DNA of 64,000 nucleotides from Cyanobacteria bacterium SBLK. GTDB lineage: Bacteria > Cyanobacteriota > Cyanobacteriia > Cyanobacteriales > Spirulinaceae. How positions within the stretch are numbered: position 1 is the first letter of the stretch; each line of letters starts with the position of its first letter. The notes under the pieces are model-generated. The model was not told the origin of the DNA, ran no database searches, and worked only from the letters and a program-made list of their open reading frames with translations. Where the stretch lies: contig JAGHZQ010000088.1 in the NCBI GenBank assembly GCA_017746715.1, positions 32,969 to 96,968 on the forward strand. Direction: 5' to 3'. Shown here piece by piece: positions 33,801-42,445 of this stretch. Made by a program: the position numbers and the translations under genes.

Positions 33801-34236
33801 CACTTTGTCGCAAAGCATTTTGCGTCTTTTGACGTTCGATTGCATAGATCGAAGAACGGATCAAAAGCTGACTCCCGATACAATCTTTAATCAAATAATC
33901 TTGCGCTCCAAATTCTAAAACTTGACAATATAATTTCTCCGTTCCTGTAGGACCCAAAACAATAATCGGCAAATCATAACTCCATTTTTTGAGAGTTTTG
34001 AGAGTTTCAATTCCTTGGCTGTCTTGCAAAAATAGATCGAGCAGAATAATATCTATTTTTTCGGGATGTTTTAGATATAGTTTCGCTTGAATTAAGGATA
34101 GAGATTGATGACAAGTAATGGAAAAATCTGTTTCTCTTTCAATGGCCAAAAATAAATCTTCGATGAGATCGATACTATCTCGATCGCTTTCAATTAATAA
34201 GATTCTAAGTTGCCCGGACAGAGATGCCAGAACCAT
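30853..34236 (-). CDS. Histidine kinase: REC-PAS(x4)-GAF-HisKA-HATPase
   Basis: About 1,127 residues from ATG 34236 (the TTG at 34272 adds a poor 12-residue start). An N-terminal receiver (LRILLIESDRDS...IILLDLFLQDSQG, ...YLIKDC) is followed by at least four PAS/PAC units (e.g. FQIDLSGNWLFLNSAWTNITGFP; LNQSLRKILGYSSEEFYERY; YSERWKQLIGYRDEEI), a GAF domain (about 660-830), then HisKA (GQLVAGFAHEINNPISFIYG) and HATPase (NGAGIPQHLQLRIFEPFFTTK, GKGTGLGLTTS). No membrane span, so it senses in the cytoplasm. The receiver at the N-terminus makes it a phosphorelay intermediate rather than a simple sensor. Divergent from ycf46. Confidence 0.93.
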   Translation of the reverse strand: MVLASLSGQLRILLIESDRDSIDLIEDLFLAIERETDFSITCHQSLSLIQAKLYLKHPEKIDIILLDLFLQDSQGIETLKTLKKWSYDLPIIVLGPTGTEKLYCQVLEFGAQDYLIKDCIGSQLLIRSSIYAIERQKTQNALRQSEEKYRFVIDSIREIIFQIDLSGNWLFLNSAWTNITGFPVAETLGKPAVAYIHPRDIDRHQQEFVALRSGQKEKIAYKLKFCCTEKKRYCYLKITASSLVSSSGEIIGISGTCEDLTDYQAQQDRLNKLTSQLDRLAQNIPGTIFQLCQSKLGDRSFSYLSRGFQSLFEVMPPPIPTNPEMFLMFLESKERDRFLKTLEKSAKTLKPWELEFCIDTPSGQKKWLKGISQPEKQKNGEILWDGVIIDITPLKQTENALVQQQELLFKIIQTSPNVWYFYDLKTQQYIYLNQSLRKILGYSSEEFYERYLHIQLTHPDDIKPLEIYFEQFASGRDGETFTIEYRMHHKHRSWRWFLSRDLIFSRSADGEPQIILGTMTDISELKEIEEKLQTNQDRLQLALENSELGLWDWNLVTGAVIYSERWKQLIGYRDEEIAGNFATFEQLVYPEDLPKVLKKVENYLQSDTTNRTVQADFRMQTKAGEWKWFVSQGKVTAWDKDGNPLQMIGTTKDIHDRKQTELELHLLLAAARAINGACNFQDAIAIILPLFCQTIGWDVAEAWIPIEGGKKLQYVRGGYASKPELQEFIDRSRAIDLIPSIGFAGKIYHSQKLEWIEDVCHPSEKNFYRREMAEKVGLRACFGIPILKNKRVLAILIFLKTIPLICDLHLVDVINAVAAQLGEFMQRKRIEERSLKKTRQLREMLHQLKRSQARAIHNEKMTALGQLVAGFAHEINNPISFIYGNIAPALNYAEELLALVHLYQKHYPHPVVEVEEAIAALDLEFMEADFLKLLESMQTGATRIQNLVKSLRNFSRLDESDRKDADLCEGLNNTSILLQHRLNPQSDRPEIQIVKNFVALPKIECYPGYLNQVFMNLMSNAIDALEEKWFQGVKFTPTLTLTTEVGRHRDRQQSYIRIHIADNGAGIPQHLQLRIFEPFFTTKSIGKGTGLGLTTSHDIIVEKHGGRLYCASTVGEGTEFAIEIPFQ

Positions 34237-34603
34237 TGTTTTCTTCCCCTCGAGTGAATTACGCGGTTGCAAGCCAAAGTGAAGCGATCGGGATTATTTT
34301 TAGGTCGCGATAGCATATTCCCGAGTAACTTTTGCGGCAAATTTTTTCGCCAATAAAACACGGGCCAATGAAAAAATCAAAGAAATACACTAATAATTTT
34401 CGCCGATCGAACAATTTATTTTTGCGAGTACGGGGTGAGAAAAGAAAAGAGAAAGTAATTAAATTGTAACCCATTGTAGAAGATTTGCTACCGAGCGATC
34501 GCGATAAAGCCATGAATATTATTTTTTGTTTTTCCCTCATGTGGTGCTAGTAAAAGTCTACAAAATAGACTAAAATAGAAAAGTTTTGCATTTTTCCACA
34601 AAT

Positions 34604-36223
34604 ATGACGGCAAATGCGATTGCTTCTCGATCGAAGGATGACGGATTTTCTCGCATTCATCGACACCTCATTGAAGAAATTAGTCTCGTAATTCGAGCGC
34701 GTTATCCTCTCCTATATTTGGTTGGTGTGGAAGAAACCCCCATCCTCAATATACTCAAAGGCGTTACGAGTCAGTTATCTGCCTCCTATCAAGTGCTAGT
34801 CTGGGATTTAGTGAGGGGATGGGAGGATAATAACGCCAATCGCAACTCTGTTATGGGGGCATTAGAGCGCATTCGCCGAGAAGAAAAAGGCGATCCCACA
34901 ATTTTTGTTCTCAAAGATATTCACTTTATTTTAAGATATCCGCAACATCCACAAAATGCGCCGGTCGTTAGAGAACTGAAAAATCTAGCAGAGGCTCTCA
35001 AGCAAACCTCTCACACCCTCGCGATCGTCTCTCATATTTTAGAAGTACCGGCAGAATTAAGCGAACATATTACCGCGATCGATCTGCCTCTTCCCGATCT
35101 TGAAGAGATCGAGTGCTTGATTGCCAGTAAGGTCAATCCCCAACAATTACAAATCGAGGGACTGGCACGGGAACAATTAGCGAAAGCCTGTCAGGGGTTG
35201 AGTCGCACTCGCATCGAACGAGTTTTAAGCAAAGCCCTCCTTTCAGCGGATAGCATTGATGAAACTGCCATCGATAGCGTACTGGCGGAGAAAAAACAAG
35301 TCATTCGCCAGACGGAAATTCTTGAATTTTTTATCCCCCGAGAATCATTAAAAAATGTCGGCGGTTTGGATAATTTAAAGAAATGGGTGCGAATGCGAAA
35401 GGAGGTTTTTACCGAAGAAGCAAGGGCTTACGGCATCCCCAACCCCAAGGGCGTATTATTGGTGGGCATACAGGGAACGGGGAAATCTCTCTCGGCCAAA
35501 ACGATTGCGCGTGAATGGCGTTTGCCTTTGCTGCGTTTGGATACCGGGCGTTTATTTGGCGGATTGGTGGGAGAAAGCGAGAGTCGGGTCAGACAAGCGA
35601 TCGAGATTAGCGAGGCGATCGCCCCTTGCGTGTTGTGGATCGATGAAATTGACAAAGCATTCGGAAATTTAACTTCGGGTGTCGATGGGGACTCGGGGAC
35701 ATCCCGCCGGGTTTTTGGCTCTTTGATTACTTGGATGCAGGAAAAAACTGCCCCTGTCTTTATCGTAGCTACGGCCAATAATGTGAATATTTTACCTGCC
35801 GAATTGTTGCGAAAAGGCCGTTTTGATGAGATTTTTTTTCTCAGTTTGCCGACTCAAAAGGAACGAGAAGAGATTTTTAAAGTTCACTTACAAAAGTTTC
35901 GCCCTTCGCGAATTAGAGACTTTAAAATCGAATTGTTGGCAAAACAAGCGAAAGAATTTAGCGGTGCGGAGATCGAACAGGCAATTTTTGATGGGATGCA
36001 CTATGCTTTTGCCGAGATGCGACGAGATTTTACCACCAATGATATTATCTGCGCCATCGAGGAAACCGTTCCCCTCGCCGCGATCGCCCGAGAGCCAATT
36101 GAAGCCTTGAAACGTTGGGCGGCAGAAGCCGGAGCGAGGACGGCTTCTGACGATACCCAACTTTCCGAAGCCTTGCGTCATCATATGTTACGTCGGGAAT
36201 TGGAATGGACAGATGAGGAATAG
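34604..36223 (+). CDS. ycf46: AAA+ ATPase Ycf46
   Basis: 539 residues from ATG 34604. The N-terminal domain has ARYPLLYLVGVEETPIL and the C-terminal AAA+ core Walker A GIQGTGKSLSAKTIA, Walker B VLWIDEIDKAF, sensor 1 IVATANN, arginine-finger region ELLRKGRFDEIFF. Ycf46 is also encoded in red-algal plastids and has been linked with photosynthesis and inorganic-carbon response in cyanobacteria. The TTG six codons upstream is less likely. Convergent with the nitrilase gene. Confidence 0.94.
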   Translation: MTANAIASRSKDDGFSRIHRHLIEEISLVIRARYPLLYLVGVEETPILNILKGVTSQLSASYQVLVWDLVRGWEDNNANRNSVMGALERIRREEKGDPTIFVLKDIHFILRYPQHPQNAPVVRELKNLAEALKQTSHTLAIVSHILEVPAELSEHITAIDLPLPDLEEIECLIASKVNPQQLQIEGLAREQLAKACQGLSRTRIERVLSKALLSADSIDETAIDSVLAEKKQVIRQTEILEFFIPRESLKNVGGLDNLKKWVRMRKEVFTEEARAYGIPNPKGVLLVGIQGTGKSLSAKTIAREWRLPLLRLDTGRLFGGLVGESESRVRQAIEISEAIAPCVLWIDEIDKAFGNLTSGVDGDSGTSRRVFGSLITWMQEKTAPVFIVATANNVNILPAELLRKGRFDEIFFLSLPTQKEREEIFKVHLQKFRPSRIRDFKIELLAKQAKEFSGAEIEQAIFDGMHYAFAEMRRDFTTNDIICAIEETVPLAAIAREPIEALKRWAAEAGARTASDDTQLSEALRHHMLRRELEWTDEE

Positions 36224-36265
36224 AGATTTCTCGGCGACTCATTTTTAGCAGAATAGTCGAGAATC

Positions 36266-36295
36266 CTCCTATTGTAATCTTTAATTCAATAGGAG
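36266..36295. terminator. Hairpin between convergent ycf46 and nitrilase genes
   Basis: CTCCTATTG / CAATAGGAG, 9-bp perfect stem and 12-base loop, in the 121-bp gap of two convergent genes. There is no long T-run on either side, so termination efficiency is doubtful. Confidence 0.5.
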
Positions 36296-36344
36296 ATGAA
36301 TATTTATTGCTGGCAAAGACATACTTTAACAAAGTATCTCTAAG

Positions 36345-37154
36345 TTAGAAGACTCTATGCTGGAGGGATGGCATTTGAGAACGAACGCGGGTCAAATGCT
36401 GGGGATCGATCTCGGCGATCGCAACCCCCGGTTTATCGCCGGCATCCGCTAAAATCGATCCCCAAGGATCGACAATGAGGGCGTGGCCGTAGGTGTTGCG
36501 CGTTCCGTAATGATTGCCCGTTTGAGCGGGAGCAATAGCATAACACGTGTTTTCAATTGCCCGCGCTTGGATTAAAATTTGCCAGTGATCTTTCCCCGTA
36601 TAAGCGGTAAATGCTGCCGGAACAAACAGAACATCTGCCCCCTCTTTGGATAGATGGCGGTAGAGTTCGGGGAAGCGCACGTCATAGCAGACGGAAACAC
36701 CTAACGTTCCCAAAGTTTCCGAATGATAAACTGGGGGAAGGTGGTGTCCGGCCATCACCGTACTTGACTCCTGATAGGTATTGCCATCGGGTAGATTGAC
36801 GTCAAAGAGGTGAACTTTTTGATAGCGAGCGAGTTCCTTGCCATTGCGATCGATGAGGAGAGCGGTATTATAGACCTTATCATCCTTGGAAGGAACTGGA
36901 AAACCACCGCCTAAAATTGTAATTTGAAACCGTTGGGCAATCGTTTTGAGAAATTTTTCGCTCTTCCGAGCGATCGCCTCTGCTTGTTGTATTTTTTCTT
37001 CTTCGAGTCCAAGAAAAGAAAAATTTTCCGGCAAACAAACTAACTCTGCCCCTTGACGTACCGCCAGATCGATTAATTCTTCAGCTTCAGTTAAATTTCG
37101 ATCCAGATCGGGCTTGCTCGTCATCTGTATCGCAGCAGCAAGATATGATTTCAT
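36345..37154 (-). CDS. Carbon-nitrogen hydrolase (nitrilase family, Nit-like)
   Basis: 269 residues from ATG 37154. The Glu-Lys-Cys triad is visible: LVCLPENFSF (Glu), YQKVHLFDVNLP (Lys) and GVSVCYDVRFPE (Cys). The sequence VHLFDVNLPDGNTYQES and RFPELYRHL are typical of the Nit1/Nit2 (omega-amidase or deaminated glutathione amidase) branch. It would clean up a damaged metabolite such as deaminated glutathione. ATG at 37172 is absent in that frame's first codons of similarity, so the shorter start is chosen. Confidence 0.92.
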   Translation of the reverse strand: MKSYLAAAIQMTSKPDLDRNLTEAEELIDLAVRQGAELVCLPENFSFLGLEEEKIQQAEAIARKSEKFLKTIAQRFQITILGGGFPVPSKDDKVYNTALLIDRNGKELARYQKVHLFDVNLPDGNTYQESSTVMAGHHLPPVYHSETLGTLGVSVCYDVRFPELYRHLSKEGADVLFVPAAFTAYTGKDHWQILIQARAIENTCYAIAPAQTGNHYGTRNTYGHALIVDPWGSILADAGDKPGVAIAEIDPQHLTRVRSQMPSLQHRVF

Positions 37155-37170
37155 GAGGCAGATTCGATTC

Positions 37171-37191
37171 AATTATCAATTATCAATTATC
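37171..37191. repeat. Heptanucleotide tandem repeat (3 units) overlapping a stop codon
   Basis: AATTATC three times. The array contains the last codons and stop of the leftward membrane-protein gene (SIIDN-stop), so repeat expansion has shaped the protein end. Confidence 0.65.
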
Positions 37192-38600
37192 GATCGAGAT
37201 TGTCTCGGATACAAGTGGTACCAGTGGAGGACTGCCAGCCAAACCGCGCTGAGGATTGCGGCCAAACTTAGGGTTAAACCCGTCTGGGGGACTAAGAAAG
37301 CCAAGAGAGGGATTATCGCGCCACAGAGGGTGCTAATAACTGCCGCAAGAGAACTCGAGCGATCGCGACCCAGTCCCCAAGTTAAAGCCAGAAACCCTAA
37401 AGATAGGAACAGCCATGGGAGAATTGCCGGTAAAACGCGACTGAGATAGGTTAGCGCCCACACCCAAGACCAAAAAATCCCCGTCGCGATCGCCGTATCG
37501 GACAACGACAGGGACACCGAGAGATAGAGCAACAGCAGCCACCACAGTAAAATGACAGGAGAAAGAAAAAGCAACCGGGGCAGGACTCCGAGATTTTTCA
37601 CCGTTTCCGTCGCCGTAAACACGCCAAAGGGATCGCGGACGGCAACATTGTCTTCAAACTGCCAAGTAAAACGGGTGTTTTTACCCTCGATCCGGGTATC
37701 TGTCGGCACGATCCCGCTCGCAAAATTAGCATTGGGGAAATTGGCCTCGATATAAAGCCGAAAATTGCTCAATAACCGATCGTAAGCCGCGTACGTCCAA
37801 CGAGGACTCCCCTGCGCCCGATAGGCGACGCGAAATTCCGTTTCTTCTCCAGGGGCGAGGCGAAAAGAAAACTGATAAGTATTCAGTGCCGTCGGTGCGA
37901 GTTCTTGCCCTTCTCGTTCGACGCGAAAATTTTGTAAAAGGGAGTATTGAGAAGGAGGTGGCATCTCGAAAAAGAACTCTTGTACCTCATTGAGGGTATT
38001 TTGGACGCGATAAATTGCCAAGAAGTCCGTCAGATAAACATTTTTCCCTCGTCTTTGGGGATCGGGAATTTGTTCGATCGCCACCTGAATATTCGAACCC
38101 GAAAGGGCGAGGTAGCGATCGATATCCCGCAGGCGTTCCTCTTCAATCGGTCGTCCCTCCACGTAAACCGTGTAGGTATAGGGTTCTTGCACCCGATAGC
38201 GAACCCGAGGCGATCGCTGCTCCATGCGATCGCCCGCCACGCTTTTTGCAATTTGCGCCACCTTGGCCCGTTCCCAAAAATGATAGCGCCGACTAAGGGT
38301 TCCTCCCAGGAAAAAACTTGCCACCAGAAGTAATAAAATAAGAGTGACGTGAGGAAGCGCCCGCAGGAGTTGGGTATAGCGATCGCTCCATTGCGCCACA
38401 AAACGACGGTAACTCTCGGCATCCCCTCGCAGGGCAAAAGCAATTAAGGCGATCGCTCCTCCCAACATTCCCACCGCCAAAATTAAGAGGGAAAACATCT
38501 CTATCCCTTGCTGGCCGAGTTTGATGAGTTGAGACGGCTGCGTTAGATCGGGAAGGGAGGGGATACCTCGCGGAACTTGCAAGATAACGATCGTTGACAA
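37176..38600 (-). CDS. Integral membrane protein of unknown function
   Basis: About 474 residues if translation starts at TTG 38600; the frame is open to 38714 and an ATG lies at 38498, so the start is uncertain. Two N-terminal membrane helices (FSLLILAVGMLGGAIALIAFAL; HVTLILLLLVASFFLGG) precede a large soluble beta-rich domain (about 120-340), followed by four or five C-terminal helices. No family recognised; the layout resembles cyanobacterial proteins with an extracytoplasmic sensing domain. Any start upstream of 38660 would overlap the divergent response-regulator gene. Confidence 0.7.
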   Translation of the reverse strand: MSTIVILQVPRGIPSLPDLTQPSQLIKLGQQGIEMFSLLILAVGMLGGAIALIAFALRGDAESYRRFVAQWSDRYTQLLRALPHVTLILLLLVASFFLGGTLSRRYHFWERAKVAQIAKSVAGDRMEQRSPRVRYRVQEPYTYTVYVEGRPIEEERLRDIDRYLALSGSNIQVAIEQIPDPQRRGKNVYLTDFLAIYRVQNTLNEVQEFFFEMPPPSQYSLLQNFRVEREGQELAPTALNTYQFSFRLAPGEETEFRVAYRAQGSPRWTYAAYDRLLSNFRLYIEANFPNANFASGIVPTDTRIEGKNTRFTWQFEDNVAVRDPFGVFTATETVKNLGVLPRLLFLSPVILLWWLLLLYLSVSLSLSDTAIATGIFWSWVWALTYLSRVLPAILPWLFLSLGFLALTWGLGRDRSSSLAAVISTLCGAIIPLLAFLVPQTGLTLSLAAILSAVWLAVLHWYHLYPRQSRSIIDN

Positions 38601-38658
38601 TGCCCGGACATGTTTTAAGGTTAAATCGAACAGGGGGAATTCGTATTGGAGGATTTGC

Positions 38659-39693
38659 ATGGAGGGGACTACCACAAACAAAGGGGATATTCTTATTGTG
38701 GACGACACGCCCAATAATTTGCGCTTGCTCTCAACCCTGTTGCAAAATCACGGCTACGAAGCGCGTAGCGTCCTCAGTGGGGAAATGGCGTTAAGAGCTG
38801 CTCGTTCTGCCGCTCCCGATCTCATTCTCCTCGATATCAGCATGCCTCTTATGGACGGTTATGAAGTCTGTCGGGAATTAAAAGCGCATGCCAAGACTCG
38901 AGAAGTTCCCGTAATTTTTATTAGCGCCTTTAATGAAGCGATGGATAAAGTCCGCGCTTTTGAAGTGGGGGGCGTGGATTATATCACCAAGCCCTTTCAA
39001 TGGGCAGAAGTCTTGGTCAGAGTGGAAAATCAACTGAAAATTCGTTCTTTGCAAACCCAGTTATTACAACAAAACGCCCAATTGCAACAAGAAATTCAAG
39101 AACGTCTCAAAGCCGAAAGCGCCCTGCGAATTGCCAATCAAAAATTACAGAATCTCGCCAATTCCGATGGGTTAACCGGGGCAGCCAACCGCCGTCGCTT
39201 TGATGAATATTTGCAAGAACAGTGGCAAGAATTGCAAGAACCGCCTGCCCCCCTCTCCTTAATTTTGTGCGATGTGGATTATTTTAAACGTTATAACGAT
39301 ACCTACGGTCATTTAGCCGGGGATAGCTGCTTGCAAGCCATCGTCCGGGGCGTTCAAGCGGCGATCGCCACAGGACGCGAGGAGATAGCCCCGCAAATTC
39401 TCTTGGCACGCTATGGTGGTGAAGAATTTGCTATTATTTTGCCTCATGTCGATCGCCCATTAGCGGTTGACATTGCCAAGGAAATTCACGGCGCGATCCA
39501 ACAGTTGCAAATTCCTCATTCCGACTCTTCCATTGGAGCGTGGGTTACGGTCAGTTTGGGGGTAGCCACAGTCATTCCCGCGTCCCATCTCGATCCCAAA
39601 ATGCTAATCTCTCGTGCGGATGAAGCCTTGTATGCAGCCAAAGCCCGAGGGCGCGATCGCGTTGTCAGCGACGAAAACCCCGAACTCATCTGA
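38659..39693 (+). CDS. Response regulator with diguanylate cyclase (REC-GGDEF)
   Basis: 344 residues. Receiver 9-125: DILIVDDTPNNLRLL, phosphoacceptor in LILLDISMPLMDG, Lys in VDYITKPFQ. A coiled-coil linker leads to GGDEF (about 165-340) with SDGLTGAANRRRFDE, DVDYFKRYNDTYGH and the active GGEEF. No RxxD inhibitory site precedes GGEEF. It should make cyclic di-GMP when phosphorylated. Its receiver is very close to those at 39799 and 46372, and the first of these follows by 105 bp on the same strand. Confidence 0.95.
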   Translation: MEGTTTNKGDILIVDDTPNNLRLLSTLLQNHGYEARSVLSGEMALRAARSAAPDLILLDISMPLMDGYEVCRELKAHAKTREVPVIFISAFNEAMDKVRAFEVGGVDYITKPFQWAEVLVRVENQLKIRSLQTQLLQQNAQLQQEIQERLKAESALRIANQKLQNLANSDGLTGAANRRRFDEYLQEQWQELQEPPAPLSLILCDVDYFKRYNDTYGHLAGDSCLQAIVRGVQAAIATGREEIAPQILLARYGGEEFAIILPHVDRPLAVDIAKEIHGAIQQLQIPHSDSSIGAWVTVSLGVATVIPASHLDPKMLISRADEALYAAKARGRDRVVSDENPELI

Positions 39694-39798
39694 CAAAATC
39701 GAAAGATTGCGATTAAACTTGGAGTGGCTGAGCCGGCGTGCAACTTCCATTCTTGATATTGTTCATTATCTATTGCTTATCATTTATCGTTCATTGAA

Positions 39799-41301
39799 AT
39801 GGCGGATTCGGTTGCCAATCCTCAAGAAAATCCCGAAGTCTTTAACGGCGATATTTTAGCTGTCGATGACGTTCCCAACAACCTCAGAATCTTATCTTCT
39901 CTTTTAACTAAGAAAGGGTACAAAGTCCGCAGCGTAATTAGTGGAGAAATGGCATTGAAGGCAGCACAATCAGCTCCTCCCGATTTGATTTTGCTGGATA
40001 TTAATTTACCTCGCATGGATGGTTATGAAGTTTGCCAAAGATTGAAAGGCCAAGAAATCACGCGAGATATTCCCGTGATTTTTATTAGTGCTTTGAATGA
40101 TGTTTTAGATAAGGTGAAAGCCTTTGGAGTAGGGGGAGTCGATTATATTACCAAACCCTTTCAATTTGCCGAAGTGTTGGTTCGGGTTGAAAATCAATTG
40201 CGATTTCGACGGTTACAACAAGAATTAGAGTCCCAAAACGATCGCTTAGCGGCAGAGGTGCGCGATCGCGTGACGGCAGAGGCGGCATTGCAAGCATCGG
40301 AGGCAGAGTTAAGGGCATTATTTGCAGCGATGGACGATTTGATTTTGGTTTTCGATCGCCAAGGGACTTGTTTGAAAATTGCACCGACGAAATCCGATCG
40401 CGCTTTGGTGGATGGGGAATTTGCTGGAGATTGGGTGGGAAATTTAACGGTGCGGGATTTATTTCCCCCAGAGCAAGCCTCGTTACACTTGCATCACATT
40501 CAAGAGGTTTTGTCAACTCGTCAAACCGTAACGGTAGAGTATCATTTACCCGTTGAAGACAAGAAACGCTGGTTTTCGGCTAATGTCTCTCCTTTATCTG
40601 GGGATACTGCGATTTGGGTAGCACGAGATATTACGGCGAGCAAGGAAGCCGAATCGGCGTTGCGACGGCAAAAAGCGCGCTCGGAACAGTTATTGTTGAA
40701 TATTCTCCCGGAACCTATCGCCCAACGGTTGCAGGAGGAAGAGAGTACTATTGCTGATAAGTTCGATGACGTGACGGTATTGTTTGCAGATTTAGTGAAT
40801 TTTACGGAATTATCCACGCAACTGTCATCGATTGAGTTGGTGGAGATTTTAAATGTTATTTTCTCAGAGTTTGACTATTTGGCACGAGAACACGGTTTGG
40901 AGAAAATCAAGACCATTGGGGATGCTTATATGGCGGTTGCCGGGTTGCCTTATCCCAAAAGCGATCGCGTGGCAGCATCGGCGAATATGGCGTTAGATTT
41001 ATTGAATATTATTAAGGAGTTTAATGAAGGGACGGAACACGAATTCGCCTTGCGGGTGGGCTTACATACGGGTCCGGTGGTAGCGGGGGTCATTGGGGTA
41101 AGCAAGTTTATTTACGATCTTTGGGGAGATACAGTGAATATTGCCTCTCGCATGGAATCCCAAGGAGAACCCAGTCGCATTCAAGTGACCCAATCGGTTT
41201 ATGATGTTCTACAAGATTCTTATCGGTTGGAGGAACGGGGGATTATTCAGATCAAGGGTAAGGGAGAAATGACAACCTATTGGTTGTGTGGGAAGAAATG
41301 A
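39799..41301 (+). CDS. Response regulator with PAS and class III adenylate cyclase
   Basis: 500 residues: receiver (12-130, VDDVPNNLRILSSLLTKKGY, LLDINLPRMDGYEVC), PAS (about 165-285), then ILPEPIAQRL linking helix and cyclase (295-500). Metal Asp in LFADLVNF and GDAYM; substrate residues Lys in KIKTIGDAY and Asp in WGDTVN predict ATP, not GTP. It would make cAMP in response to receiver phosphorylation and the PAS signal. A binding lipoprotein gene follows 46 bp downstream, and heptamer repeats lie between. Confidence 0.95.
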   Translation: MADSVANPQENPEVFNGDILAVDDVPNNLRILSSLLTKKGYKVRSVISGEMALKAAQSAPPDLILLDINLPRMDGYEVCQRLKGQEITRDIPVIFISALNDVLDKVKAFGVGGVDYITKPFQFAEVLVRVENQLRFRRLQQELESQNDRLAAEVRDRVTAEAALQASEAELRALFAAMDDLILVFDRQGTCLKIAPTKSDRALVDGEFAGDWVGNLTVRDLFPPEQASLHLHHIQEVLSTRQTVTVEYHLPVEDKKRWFSANVSPLSGDTAIWVARDITASKEAESALRRQKARSEQLLLNILPEPIAQRLQEEESTIADKFDDVTVLFADLVNFTELSTQLSSIELVEILNVIFSEFDYLAREHGLEKIKTIGDAYMAVAGLPYPKSDRVAASANMALDLLNIIKEFNEGTEHEFALRVGLHTGPVVAGVIGVSKFIYDLWGDTVNIASRMESQGEPSRIQVTQSVYDVLQDSYRLEERGIIQIKGKGEMTTYWLCGKK

Positions 41302-41304
41302 ATC

Positions 41305-41322
41305 AATTCAAAATTCAAAATT
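41305..41322. repeat. Heptanucleotide tandem repeat (2.5 units)
   Basis: AATTCAA, AATTCAA, AATT between the cyclase and binding-protein genes. Confidence 0.5.
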
Positions 41323-41347
41323 ATTAATTCAAAATGATGATTAATGA

Positions 41348-42421
41348 ATGTTATTTATGGTGTCCAAACGCGTGCAATTAAAATCCAGCGTATTCGATCG
41401 CAAGAGGATTGTACGGGTTTTGGGTTTTCCCTTAACGATAGCTTTAACGGCTTGTTTTTCTGCTCCGGAAAACGCCCGACAGTCGGAGATTTCTTCTCTT
41501 GCTCTATCTCTTAAGATTGAAGCGGAATCTCTCCCCTCTCAAATTGTCGCCAGTCCCGAAATTAAGGCCACCCGTCCCTGGAAATTCGCCATCGCCGTTA
41601 AAGATAGTTTGGAAAGCGAGGGGTGGTCGCAAGTTTGGCAAGCGGCACGAGAAGCGGCTGATGATTTTGGCGTAGAAGTTGTTTTGTTAACCAATCCCTG
41701 TCAAACTTGCGTAACCGAACAAATCCAAGAGATTGATACGTTAATTCGATCGCAACAAATTGATGGTTTAATTATTGGGGTGGTCGATTCGATTGCGTTA
41801 ACGCCGGTTGTTGAAAAAGCCATTCAGCAGGGAATTCCTACGATTGCCATCGATACGCCGTTGAATAGCGAGATGCTGGTGACTTCTGTGGGATTTGATA
41901 ATTTTGCAGGAGGGAAAGCGATCGGGGAATGGGTGGTCAAACAACTCGGCGATCGAGGACAAGTTGCGATTTTAACGGGTCCGATAGACCATCAAAATGC
42001 TAGCGATCGCCACAAGGGTTTTTTGTCGGGATTACAAGCGGGAAATATCGAAATTGTGGCGACGGAAGCGGGAAATTGGGAGACGGGTTTGGCGAGGGAA
42101 ATTACCGCACGATGGCTGGAGCGCTATCCGAAACTGGATGCGATCGTGGCGGCGAATGATAATATGGCTTTAGGGGCGAGTCAGGCAGCGAGAGCGGTAA
42201 AAGTTCCTTTATTAATTACGGGATTTGATGCTACGGATTTTGCTTTAAATGCGATCGCGGAAGGACAAATGGGGGCGACTATCTCTCAAGAATTCCATCA
42301 TCAGAGTCGTCTCTCCATTCAGTTACTCATTCGCCATTTGGAACAGAAAGAAACCTTTCCGCCTTTTGTGGCAGTATCGGATATTTCCCTGATTACGCGA
42401 GATAATATTGGTGGCGATTGA
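41348..42421 (+). CDS. Sugar-binding-type periplasmic lipoprotein (PBP1)
   Basis: 357 residues. A signal sequence ends in lipobox LTAC (residues 34-37). The mature part is a type 1 periplasmic-binding fold like ribose/xylose/AI-2 binding proteins: FAIAVKDSLESEGWSQVWQAA, QIDGLIIGVVDSIAL, PTIAIDTPLNSEM, AILTGPIDHQNASDRHKGFLSG, AIVAANDNMALGASQA, TGFDATDFALNAI. No ABC ATPase or permease lies nearby; the gene trails the REC-PAS-cyclase gene by 46 bp, so it may feed a sensory system instead of transport. Ligand unknown. Confidence 0.88.
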   Translation: MLFMVSKRVQLKSSVFDRKRIVRVLGFPLTIALTACFSAPENARQSEISSLALSLKIEAESLPSQIVASPEIKATRPWKFAIAVKDSLESEGWSQVWQAAREAADDFGVEVVLLTNPCQTCVTEQIQEIDTLIRSQQIDGLIIGVVDSIALTPVVEKAIQQGIPTIAIDTPLNSEMLVTSVGFDNFAGGKAIGEWVVKQLGDRGQVAILTGPIDHQNASDRHKGFLSGLQAGNIEIVATEAGNWETGLAREITARWLERYPKLDAIVAANDNMALGASQAARAVKVPLLITGFDATDFALNAIAEGQMGATISQEFHHQSRLSIQLLIRHLEQKETFPPFVAVSDISLITRDNIGGD

Positions 42422-42445
42422 AAAGGCGATCGCGATTTCTATTAG

